Assembly (NCBI RefSeq): GCF_047496725.1
Contig: NC_132977.1
Coordinates: 7,758,501-7,822,500, forward strand
DNA from: Anoplolepis gracilipes
Taxonomy: Eukaryota; Arthropoda; Insecta; Hymenoptera; Formicidae
DNA: 64,000 nucleotides
Direction of reading: 5' to 3'
The position numbers and the translations under genes were made by a program. Below the pieces are notes generated by a model. That model was not told the DNA's origin and searched no databases. It worked only from the letters and a program-made list of their open reading frames with translations. Below, in pieces: positions 40,430 to 51,536 of the stretch; position 1 is the stretch's first letter, and each line of letters begins with the position of its first letter.

Positions 40430-41010
40430 ATGGAAACTTAGAAACTGCAATGTTGGATCGCGAGAAGTTACGGGGTGAAAGCGAGGAGCTTTGGGAACGC
40501 TTTCGCGATGATCGTTTCTTATTTTTTTCTTTCTTCTCGATATCGCTCATCGGATAGCAAATAGATATTAACCGCGAGTTAATTATGATCGATTGAACGG
40601 CTCGACGGTTAGATTCTTTTCGGCTCTTAAACGCGCTCGAACGAGTTGACCTAGTAACGGCATAAACCGTACGGTAGTGTCCCGGCTTGCAATTCTACGC
40701 GGGTCGATAGTTACTTCTCGACGGCTCCCCTCTTGTTAACTGCTTGAACTTGCCGGTGGTAATCACGATGATTGCTGGAAGGAAGGTAGTAGTCTTTGAA
40801 ACACGAAAAGACCATATCGGAACGCGGATTGTTATTTCGAAGTGTCCCTTTACTCGACGACCTTACTCACGTAAGAAGTCGCCCCATTGTCTTGTCGGGA
40901 TTTTTCCTCGCCGAAACTCGGTGACGGAAACTTCGCGATTAATCTTTTAATAACTAAGTCGCCCCGGGATGAAATCGGGCCGAGCTACTTTCTGCTACAC
41001 TTTCTGTTCG
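40430..41010. promoter_or_regulatory. CpG-rich island containing TAACGG element B
   Basis: About 580 bases of raised CpG content in AT-rich intron. The diverged element B lies inside it. Candidate regulatory region; no coding exon seen. Confidence 0.3.
40605..40685 (+). repeat. TAACGG element B
   Basis: Core CCTAGTAACGGCATAAACC at 40650-40668, preceded by TTAGATTC and CTCGAACGAGTTGA, and followed by GTGTC at 40677-40681. GGCAT of the core can pair with that GTGTC with a G-U at its inner end. It lies on the same strand as the other copies. Confidence 0.6.
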
Positions 41011-41480
41011 CGTTTGTCTTTTAGATTCATTCAGAAATATTGCAATAATTAACGAAGATAGACGGAGATTAGTAAGCGAAAATAAGAAACGGTAAAAATA
41101 GATATAGTCTTAATAATTGTTTTATTTAACTAATGAAGCTAATAGTATATCCTATATACATATATAAAAATCTAATTGCAATTTGTGAATAGTTATTATT
41201 AATTCTGAGCTTGCATTATTTTTATCATGATGCGATTAATGATATATTATTATGAAAGAAATGACAATTAAAAAACGATAGATGATATTGATCTAAAAAT
41301 ATTTTATTATTTCGTAAATATTCGATGTGCAAATCTACGGAAAAAATAGGATTTTTATCTATTATACTCTATATCTTACATGGTAAAACATTTGTCCACT
41401 GAATACTATGGATAAAAATATGACATATACAAGACAGGCAATTCTTTCTTGTACGCGGAATAAACTGCGTCTCATCGCGA

Positions 41481-41585
41481 GTAGATTTGACGAGAACGAA
41501 ATATGTCCCACGTGAAAACACGACGAGGCCTGGCCTACTAACGGCACAAATCTCTCACGATGACGGTAATCTGTGGTGTCTCTTT
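41481..41585 (+). repeat. TAACGG element C
   Basis: Core GGCCTACTAACGGCACAAAT at 41532-41551. The preceding 50 bases (GTAGATTTGACGAGAACGAAAT, then CGTGAAAACA) clearly resemble those before element D. A GTGTC at 41576-41580 can pair with GGCAC of the core. Confidence 0.65.
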
Positions 41586-41759
41586 CCCGCCATGCTGTTC
41601 ATTATTCATGACATCTAGTCCAATCTGTTCCCGTTTTACTATCAACATTTTAATTTGTCATTTCATTTTTCACTCACAATATCTCGTTTAATCAATTACC
41701 CATGATGAATGACAATGTTTGACGATCGGCCGATGATATACAATAAATGTAAAATTAAA

Positions 41760-41768
<9 letters not shown>

Positions 41769-41794
<26 letters not shown>
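41769..41794. repeat. Poly-T tract
   Basis: About 26 T residues. The minus-strand poly-Lys frame it creates is an artefact. Confidence 0.85.
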
Positions 41795-41796
<2 letters not shown>

Positions 41797-42425
41797 GAAC
41801 ATTCATAAGTTTAAAATTAAATAAATTTAATGCTATCTTTATGAAACAGAGAGGATTAAGTTTTATGTTAAAATTAAATATAATGTAGATAAATATATCT
41901 TTGTTCAACAATAGCGTTTCAAAAGTGTCTAAAATATATTTTTTTAGGAAATTAAAACCATGCATTTCTTATGAATTTGTGTAAAACTTTATAAATAGTA
42001 TAGATTGCAAATTCAAATATTGAATATTAAAAAAATATTAAAAGCAAGAATTTTATACAATCTCAACTATGTAAACAATTCTGTGGTATTTTATTTACAA
42101 GCGCAAAATATCTGTGAACGAAATGAATTAATCTCATTGATGTAAACAAATTGAAAAAATATAAATATTGTCCTTTTATTATTTAAGAAATTTTTGTTTT
42201 GTCTTATTATTAACTCAAGAATTCTATACGATATTTATTACGTATTATAAAGTATTGGGACAAAATTTCGCCATTTTATTCGATATCGCTAAAGAACACT
42301 CGTGTCGATTTTCGTGACATTATAAAACAAATATCGAAAGATGGATAAAGAGAAACACTCGATCGTTTGTACATTTGATCGGTTTGCAACACGAGCGATT
42401 GTATGTTCGCGACTTCATCCCGCCG

Positions 42426-42515
42426 GTAGGTTTAGAGAACAAAATCCGCAGAGCGTGAAAACAGAACGCGAAGTTGTTGACCCACTAACGGCATAAATCC
42501 CCCGCCGATGTCACG
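42426..42515 (+). repeat. TAACGG element D
   Basis: Core CCCACTAACGGCATAAATCC at 42481-42500, preceded by GTAGGTTTAGAGAAC and GCGTGAAAACAGAACG, as in element C. The partner ATGTC at 42508-42512 matches GGCAT of the core. Where other copies have CAC with GTG, this one has CAT with ATG, a paired change. Confidence 0.65.
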
Positions 42516-42824
42516 TGCCATAGCACGCATTTCGATTGTTCGTGTTCCGTTTGATTTATCTTCCTTTCGGCCGCCACGATCGCATCGATCTTTTTAGCGA
42601 GTCCGAATTTCACGTTTACATCCGGAATTTAACGCCTAATCTATTGTAATAAATCATCCAAGATCACAGCTCTATATATCTTACATGAAGATTATACTCT
42701 GTTTTCATTAACTTGATTAAGGATTATGTACTATTTAAGGTACACGCGGCTGTTATTGTAAAATACGATTTTTATTAGTTGATAAATTCAAGCAATAATA
42801 TTTTACATCTGTTTTCTTGATCTC

Positions 42825-42847
42825 TTTTTTTTTTTTTTTTTTTTTTT
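42825..42847. repeat. Poly-T tract
   Basis: About 23 T residues in AT-rich intron. Confidence 0.85.
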
Positions 42848-43826
42848 ATAAAACTATTCTCTCTTTAAATTTGCAAGAGAATCTAATTTTTTCATACATG
42901 AAATAAGTAATTTGTAATAATTACCTATTTCTATAGATAAATATATAAAATTATTCTAAGAATATTTAGTTTCGATAAAAATATTTTTAGAGAATTTTAA
43001 GATCACCGACTATTTTACAAAAATTGCCATTCTTGGTCTCTGTCTAAATAACTAAAATTTTTTTCTGATAATCGCAACCTTTCTGGAAATATTAACACAT
43101 CTTCGTTTTAACTTTCTGTATATGTATTTTGACATATCCGAAAATTAAAAATTTTTTAGAGCATACAGCTTTCGCGCGATGAATAAAACAGAGTTTATTT
43201 TAAAACTCTGCCCAATCGACAAGGCGAAATTGATGAGAGGGCCTGAGTTTCTGGTGGAATGATTGACTAATCTGTATCAACGTCAAACCACCGCGTAAAC
43301 GCTCTACAATCGACCATACGCATAATCAAAACGATTTATAACGTTCCGCTCGAGAGAAAACGTCGTTCATCATGGATCAATGAGAAATGTAACGTCAACT
43401 ATTGAAGCGAAACGATCGCGCATCCAGCGCTTTATCCGCGACTGTTTTGCATCACGACGAGTCGCGTGCCGTTGTCCGCATTATCTAAACGCTATACTTT
43501 CGCGAGCATACGTCTACATGTAGATTGCTATCGTGTATAAATGAAAGATACAACATTGGGTAGAAGAATTTAATGAATGCTCGCGAGAGAGGAAGAAAAA
43601 CGAGAGATATCCCGCTATTGTGATTAAAAGCTTTAAACATTAGCTCGGCCTCTCCAAGATATTAAGTGAAGGATTTTTAGATCGATTTTACGCCGGGAGA
43701 AAAGAAATGCCGTGCAATTTCTGCATAAGCAGGAAACACCGAGAGCTATTAATTGGCGCCGCGAATGTCATAATGTACACAAGCGTGTCGTATCCGCGCC
43801 CGACTTGTCGCGCCGTTGTTTTTAGA

Positions 43827-43915
43827 GCGGATTTGATACCGAGGAACGTATACTCACTGCGACGAGAAGTCATTGGCCTACTAACGGCACAAAATCCTCC
43901 GCTGGTGTCAACGTT
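43827..43915 (+). repeat. TAACGG element E
   Basis: Core GGCCTACTAACGGCACAAAA at 43875-43894, preceded by GCGGATTTGATACCGAGGAAC and GCGACGAGAAG. The partner GTGTC is at 43905-43909. Its core is identical to that of element C for 18 bases, although the two lie 2.3 kb apart. Confidence 0.65.
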
Positions 43916-46900
43916 TCTTCGACGCGACAGGCGTTTAGTTCGCGCTCGTACAATACATCCACCTATTATTATGATTATACATCTAATATCTATCTATTAT
44001 CCGTGTGCGATTAATCTGCGAAAAGTCACGAAAGCAGACGTTAATGAAGATTTTCGCGGGCGAAAGGAAAGCTTGTTGTACGCTTTCAAACTGTGTTATA
44101 GAGTCGTGGACTTCGATTCGATTGTAATGCGACGACGAAGTCGGTACACAGATTAATTAGAAGATGCGACTACTCGGAGCCTTCGAATTATAGAATCGAT
44201 TCTACTACTCAACTTTGGCCGTACTAATTCAATCGTCTTTCTCTCTGCTTTCCTCTAATCGAATCGATTCAAGTACATTTGGCATTGATTAATATTTATA
44301 CGTTTATGAGAATAGAAATTGAAAGAAGCTTTGATGGGAAAACATTTATTTGTAAAAAGAGAGGGCGAAATGAATGTTACACATTAAGCTCGAAGTCTGA
44401 AGAACGACGAGCATCCTGCATTATTGGCACAATGGCCGCGACGGGAAAGATCGATGCAAACGGGAAATTGAATTTGGTAAATCCCGACGGAGTTGTAGAG
44501 CAGTGTATCTGCGCGACGAATGAACAAACATAATTAATTTCTTGAGTGTCTTCATCCTGACACTGCGCGCACAACTGCATAACAAAGTTTAATTGTGTTG
44601 CTCGACAGTGAGGCTCGCAGAATAAAGCTATAATCATACGGACAGCGCAGCTAAACTGCACCGAAGTCGTGAATAATGGGAATGCATTTTGGAAGCCTTC
44701 CTTCGTATAAAAGCAGCCGTGCATCTGCCTCTTCGTGCCAAAGCTGAGATAGCTCACTTCTATAAAGTTTGAGAGAAAAGGGTACTATGGTATTTTGCGT
44801 CATAAGAGTTACTTTCAAGCAATGATATGAGCCGCCATCCATTGAATTTTATGCAATTTTACGTAAATTAAATTTAAATTAAACTAAACGCATAAAGCTC
44901 TATTATATATTTATATTTGCAGAGCTTAACACACGAGAAGCTCTTTTGCAATTGTTTATAACTTAAAAAGATTTATTTTTCGGTATTATAAAATAGACAT
45001 CTCGGTTATTATCTCTAATAAGTATATCTTTCATCTTCTATCTCTAATTATGAAAGATTTTATAAAAAATTATCGCTATACTTATTTTTTATCTTTTCGT
45101 TTAGGCTTGTTAAATTATTTTGCTCAATAACTGAAAGTCGTAAAATGATATAATAATCACGTAACAGTGGTGTTTATCTAATAACAGTATATATTTATCT
45201 AATCTTCACTTTTGATTAGAAGCATCGAGAAAAGATGGGTGGAAGACTTGTAAAAAAAGCTTTGGTACTAGAAGATTAATATCGTGAAAACTTAATTACG
45301 CGCTGTTCGATGAATGACAATTATGTTAGTCCGCGTGATTGTGTGCGATATCTTAAAAAAAAAAGAAAAAAGTTTCAATCGTCTTATCTGACGACATAAT
45401 TTCCGATCAGCTCTCTCGGGACAATAGCTCGCAGCAAGGAGAATTTGGCACTTCCTGGTTTCAGTACCTGACCCGATCGTTCGTCAATTCGTCGAATATC
45501 TTGACAGATGACTGACGTCATTGCCGAGGTGAACGGACGGCTTTCGTCCGTCGGTTCTGCTTGTGTCGACATCGTAAATTTTTTTTCTTCACGTCCCACA
45601 CGACGACGAGAAGGAACCGTAATCGTTGACGGGCTTTTTAATTTCTACCCACACGCTACGATGATTATTAATAGGATCTCGAATAACAATTGAACTTTCA
45701 ATCGCCCGAAAGTTAGTCCGAAATTTTTCTAAAGTTCTTAACCACTTTATTTCTAAACTTTCTTAATTCTCTGGACATGTCAGACAATTGAAAAAAAGAT
45801 TTACTATAATAGTGAGAAATGTTTAAATATATTTTTAATCTTTAGGATATTATGTATTTTTATTAGATATTAATTAACGTGTAATCATATGACGCACGAG
45901 ATCACGATTGAAAGTAAGTAGTCTATAATATGGTATTTTAACAGAAAGTTTCCAAGAAGATAATTGCATTTAATTCAATTTTAAAGTGAAAAATTGAAGA
46001 AAAGATTCTTCATCTTTTTAATATATAATAAAAAATACAAAAATTAAAGTATTTTAGATATTAGAATAAAAATAATATAATATATTTTTTTATTTTTATT
46101 TATTTAAACAAATTTTTTCTCTATGTAATAGTACAATATTATTTGTTATTTAAAACTTTTAATAATATATTCATGAAATAATTTCAAGATGATAAATATT
46201 GAAAATCATCACGTAGAATAAACACACAAGGACAAAAATAGAGAAGTAGGAAATGTGGAAATGTGTCAAGGAAAATATAGTGCGCAGTTAAGTTTATTAG
46301 TGCGGTTGACAGATATTTCATAGGATAGTTATACATTCTCGGAAATATGATGGACTGAAAATCAACATAGATAAAACGAATATAGAAAAGTTTATCTTTA
46401 TTTATTCAAATTTATAATTAGATATTTAATGCACACACAGAAAAAATAATTTTGATAAGAAATTTTGTGTATATTTATGATTATTTCTAATCATTTGTAC
46501 GAGCTATATATATTCTTGATAAAGACAAATATTAGTTTATGTTACCGAGCTAAAAATTGCTTTGAGAAAAGTAACAAGAATACTTAAATTCAATTTATGT
46601 TAACGATATTGTAAACTCGAAGACCAAGATGCTTGGATAAGGAAAATTTGTCAAAAAATAACAAATATTACCAAATGTTGTCAATCTGATATGTGACATA
46701 ATATAATAAAGATATATTTATTGTGCAATTTTTTAATTATCGGTTATATTTAATTGATAAATTCAGTGATTATATATTACTGCATTTATTATTTCCATTC
46801 ATTTTACTGCTTTAACATGTTGATAGACGCAAATATTTTTATAATTCGCACGCATAATGTAGATGATAAATTAATTATAAATTATTAATTAAGCAAACAA

Positions 46901-47089
46901 GATACGACTAATGAAAATTAAATCGAGGAGACAGATCGAGTAGATCCGCGATGAAAGCCTTGAGACAAAAGTCGAAGCTGATTTTATCGAGATCGCTACG
47001 AATGAATTATCGTGTAATGAAAGTAAAGGATGTCCGAGTACGCGACGATAATTGATAACTCGGACTTAGAGCGAAAAATTGATCCCTTC

Positions 47090-47190
47090 AACGACTATTT
47101 TATTGACCTACGTACGCTTCGCGGGGAATCGTATGTTTCACTAACGACACAATAGTTTACAGCCAATTACTAGCGGTTTGTGTCTTTTAA
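47090..47190 (+). repeat. TAACGG element F, most diverged
   Basis: Core TCACTAACGACACAATAG at 47138-47155. GACACAA (47146-47152) pairs perfectly with TTGTGTC (47178-47184), the longest stem in the family, although the core has drifted. The upstream half aligns poorly with the others. Confidence 0.45.
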
Positions 47191-48769
47191 ATAAATAAAT
47201 GTGCATGATTTCCACCGCGTAAAATTATACATAACTTCTAATCGTAAGATTAAAAATGTATATTTGTAAACATTGATACTTTTTTAAGTTGATTATTATT
47301 CTCATTCTGATTACTTTTCTTTAAGGAATTTCACTTACTTTTACCTTAGGTCGACGTTGCTTATTATATCGCTATTATTTCTTTCACATTATTTTATTAA
47401 TTAATAAAATTAATTTTTTTTACGTGTGATACCTTATCTTAATCAATGTGTACAGATGTTTTTGATAATTAATTTATTATATTATACTTTTATGGGATAT
47501 AAAAAAAATTATATTTCTGCATGCAAAGAAAATATTACAATAAGATTCTAAATGTAATTTTCAATTTATTCTGATTTAAGTATGAATATTGATAAAATTG
47601 CAGTTATAACACGCGTGTTTATATTATTATTATAATTGTGTGTATTCAAATAAGAAATTTATGATGTATGTTTTATCATTTATATTTTATATATATGTTT
47701 ATTAATATGATATGTATCACACATATCGCATATATTATTTATAAGCAAGATGGCTCTTAATAACTTTTCGTGTTGCAACAGGCGTTAACAATTTTCCGAA
47801 CAAAATTTACGCGGGCGTCGCTTAAAGTTTCACTGTGCCCAACTTACGGAACTTTCCAAGCTAGTTGCTTCAATGTTGAATGTCCTTGTAACATACACAT
47901 ACAAGATTCTTTCTTATTTCAAGTCTTCAATTATCGAGCATAGCTTTAGCGGCGTTATCAGCGCCACAAGCTTTTCCTTTAATCCATCGGAATCTGCTGG
48001 ACGATTCTTTACGATCGATTTTTTTTTTCGTTCGCTTAAAGGATAAGGGGTCAAGAATTAAATCCACTTTATCTACTTCGCGATCTCGACTTTATTCGTT
48101 CGATCGCCGAAGGCGAGAAGTCATCGTGAAATTTTTACGTCTTGCAGTAATCATTCAACATATCTGATTCGTCGAGTCACAATCGTACTCTGACACGAAA
48201 GCATTTAAATACATCCTATATATAAATATAATTATAATTTTATAATATATAATGTATTCCATTGGGTTTACCTTCTTTCAGCAGTTTGTCAATGCACAAA
48301 GATTTAGGATTTAGATAGAGTAGATGTCACTTTAAGACTAGTATCAGTAATGCTGAATCACTAATCGCGATCAGATATAACTGGATCGAGATCTAGGAAT
48401 GGAATCGTTAATTATGAGAGAGCTCCATAATTAATTCTCTGATATATCTTGAAGATGAAAATATTCCGTACGTTCTACAAAATGTTTTTTATCATGCATG
48501 CGATTTAAATGATATTGAAGATATTTATTGAATCGCGCCAATGTATCAAGATTTAGATATTTTCAAATATATCATGTAAAATTTTCAAGAGAAAGTTTAG
48601 AAAGGTTATCTAGCCGCAATGAAATTTGTAAAATGGTATATCTTTATGCCGAAATGATAACTTTTTATCATTTAATCCTTTTATTGTAGACCACCAGTTC
48701 TTATCGTCTTACTTTTCCCGCGTATAGAATAATCATGCTTTTAAGATAGCGTTGCTTCTCTTGCATATC

Positions 48770-48998
48770 AGCCGGACCTAAATTGCGACAGGTCGTGTCT
48801 CTATCGCGAACTCGTTACTCGATTTGCGTTACCGCAACGCGATCTGGGCTATCGACCCTTCGCGATGCATCGCCAATAGTAATCCATCCCATCATCCTTA
48901 TCGGACCCCCTCGTGTCCCCGTATCGGATGACAGCGGTTAAGGGCCGGGAATATTCGCGAATTATCGATCGCATGCCGAGGTCGCGCGCGCGCCACCG

Positions 48999-49036
<38 letters not shown>

Positions 49037-49254
49037 ATCGGTCCCGTGTATTTCCGGTCCTATCTACCGGGAATCCATCTTCGCGATCTCGTGACGCGCG
49101 CCATCGAGTGCGTCCGAGAAGAGAGAGCGGGAGAGAGAAAGAGAGAGACCCGGACGCGACCGACCCCCTCCTGATATTCTCTATTCCGAGTCCAACGACA
49201 TCGCCAGCCAGCACCTACATGCTTCTGGCGGGTCCTTGACTTCTCTAAGCTACG
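48770..49254 (+). promoter_or_regulatory. wge: Candidate alternative promoter and noncoding first exon
   Basis: A CpG-rich island 4.4 kb before exon 2 ends in a strong donor, TACG|GTAAGT, with GT at 49255. All ATG frames close before the donor or cannot join exon 2 in phase, so a transcript starting here would have an untranslated first exon and would need an ATG further on. It contains a CATCGT repeat (48997-49039) and a GAGAGA stretch near 49120-49150. The exon call is inference from composition plus one donor site. Confidence 0.4.
48997..49039. repeat. CATCGT hexanucleotide repeat
   Basis: About six to seven units of CATCGT within the CpG-rich island. It yields an Arg-His repeat in one + frame, which I do not consider coding. 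Confidence 0.9.
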
Positions 49255-49870
49255 GTAAGTCGCCAGTCAAGACTTTTGCCACGCCGACACATCGAGGATG
49301 AAACAAGTAGTAGTAATAGTGTTGGGTCGCCAATCTCGGAACGACTCTGTCGGGGCAATATACTCGGATTGTTCGCGGTGTTTTTCTTATTTGCATCCTT
49401 ACTCCTCCTCTATAGAGACCTTTAGAGTCCGGCCGATGCGACATAATTTGCATTTCTTATGCTTTTATATCGATATTTCAATATATTTAATAAAATATCT
49501 TTAACAAATATAATTTAACAAAATTACATTAATTTTATCACGTGAAAATAAGGGTTTCTTGTTTATCGTCTTCTTCGTATAATCTAGTGTGACTCCATTT
49601 ATTAGACGCAGCGATACTAAACGTCGATTTTGTTAACAAGCTATACGATTAGCTACACATCATAATGACTCGCACATTTATGATTATTTAATGCTTACCA
49701 CGAGCAAAATGCAGCACGATGATCTCATTTAGTCGTTAATGACCTGGGTAATGACGGTGGACGGTGGTAGATATGTAAATCTGGACACGCTCTGAACGTC
49801 TATAATTGATGCGTAAATCAGAATCGTTTATTAGAGCATTATCGAAATTATTACCCAATTAACATATATA

Positions 49871-49891
49871 TACACACACACACACACACAA
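49871..49891. repeat. CA microsatellite
   Basis: About ten CA units following a short TA run. Confidence 0.9.
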
Positions 49892-50089
49892 GTCTGGAAA
49901 AGGTATATTTATATTTAAGGGAATATTTAAAAGAGAGATGTTTTGTTTTTGTAATTAAATGAATATTTAATTTTCTAATATGTCGGAAGATAGAAAAAGT
50001 TGGGTAAAAATTGTTACGACAAATATTTATTCCAGCATTTTGGAGATAGAACTTTCCACCTGTAAAACGAAACAAAGTTAACACGCGCA

Positions 50090-50650
50090 ATCGCACACCG
50101 ATGACGATAAGGACAGCACGACAAACGGTTCAATCTCCGGCATCAATTTTCGAGAAACTCGGCGATCCTCAGAAGCGGATCGAGAAACGCGACCGAGCGG
50201 CGATACGATATCTGGGCGGCTCCCGAACCAGTCCCGGCGACCTTAATACGCGTAGACGATGTCCTCGCGGTATCCTTGAATTGTTCCGACACAGCCGCGC
50301 GAGAGAATACATATCTCTGTTACCCGGCGATCCACGAGAGACTCGTCTCTCACCATACTCGACGTCGAAAAGTTGGGCCGCGCGAAAGACTCGCGCAAAG
50401 TCGGTCACGCGTGCCATCCTTGGCCCGACTTAATCTCCGACTTTGACCCGCTCGTCGCATTCGCGACGCGAAATTACGTACACACCATTAATTGACTTAA
50501 TCTCGAATAAGCGCGCGCCTTTCGCCGCTACCGGCGATACGAAAGGTAAATTAGTGGCTTGGTGTGCGTTCGCCATTTCTGCGTTTACCGCGGGGAAACC
50601 GGCTGCCTGCAACTCGGTGTACTTAGCGAGTCGAAGGTTGAATTGAATTA
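50090..50650. promoter_or_regulatory. CpG-rich island in intron 1
   Basis: About 560 bases rich in CpG, with open frames of 110, 82, 77 and 67 codons on both strands. None has a recognisable domain or a clear splice partner. Candidate regulatory element. Confidence 0.3.
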
Positions 50651-51285
50651 AATATAACGGCATGATTGCGCAAATGAATTTAGCGAAGAAACTTTCTGAG
50701 AGAGAAAGTAATCTCTAAGTTATATCAAAGTAAGAAAACTTTATCCCGAAAGAAATCCAACAAAAATCGATTTAATTAACAATACAAAAATCGAGAACAT
50801 TAAATGATCGCTCAATAAATAGCTGGATGGGTCAGTATGAGGGATAAAAATAATTATTTTTTTTATATTACATGTTGAAGATATTATTTAATTATTTAAT
50901 TGAACCAAATTATTATGATAAATTTTTGTTTACTTATCGAGATGACCGTTTGTTCACATAAAGTTGCAAGGATTATTACGCGTTCATGATAAATAATGTA
51001 TCGTGCTTCTCCGAAATATCTGCTGCGAGGGCGATAATTCCTTTCATTCTGAGTAGCGATATACATATCTAACAAGATCCGCAATGATTGCCGTAGAATC
51101 TTATTAAATGGTTAATGAATTCGATGGCAGCGGTTCGGTACTTGCTTGCGTATCGGTGTGCGCAAGCAGTATCGATTGTCGCATGACGTCATTCGCAGAG
51201 ACCGGCATTCGTCTTCAACTTTGGCCTTTCGGCGCCCCGATATTCAATTCACGGCTTGTCTACACATGTTGACCAAGTAATTGCG

Positions 51286-51309
51286 TTTTTTTTTTTTTTT
51301 TTTTTTTTT
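51286..51309. repeat. Poly-T tract
   Basis: About 24 T residues. Confidence 0.85.
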
Positions 51310-51496
51310 ACGAAGCCAATTAAAACGAGTTACCATGAAGTGTCAATGAACAAACTAACTATGCGGTTTTGCGCCCAATTTTCTTTATTAATTTCGTTAA
51401 ATTATTGTATGATCTATAGCAGTCTAATATTTCATGTTTCACAGCCAATGAATTCATTTTTTAAAGAATCTTAGAAGACTTTGGGAATTTACAGAT

Positions 51497-51500
<4 letters not shown>

Positions 51501-51534
<34 letters not shown>
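51501..51534. repeat. TTA trinucleotide repeat
   Basis: About 11 units of TTA/ATT. Just beyond, the phrase TTAAATTAACGTTT recurs three times between 51545 and 51655 as a loose local repeat. Confidence 0.9.

Positions 51535-51536
<2 letters not shown>

Noticed and set aside
38231..43887. TAACGG cores as insulator (CTCF-type) sites
   Set aside because: The TGGCC and CCACTA parts look alike, but the G-rich second half of the known motif does not align without shifting, so I do not make this assignment.
40640..43915. TAACGG elements as branch points of duplicated alternative exons
   Set aside because: CTACTAAC resembles a branch-point motif, but no consistent acceptor or open exon follows at a fixed distance in the different copies.
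43707..44156. 149-codon plus-strand frame
   Set aside because: No recognisable protein. It runs across element E of the TAACGG family, and the sequence conserved there is conserved as DNA in copies where this frame does not exist.
48913..49239. 108-codon plus-strand frame with an Arg-His repeat
   Set aside because: It is composition-driven (CATCGT repeat, CpG-rich). Its stop precedes the nearby donor, so it cannot join the gene. The region is kept only as a candidate noncoding exon.
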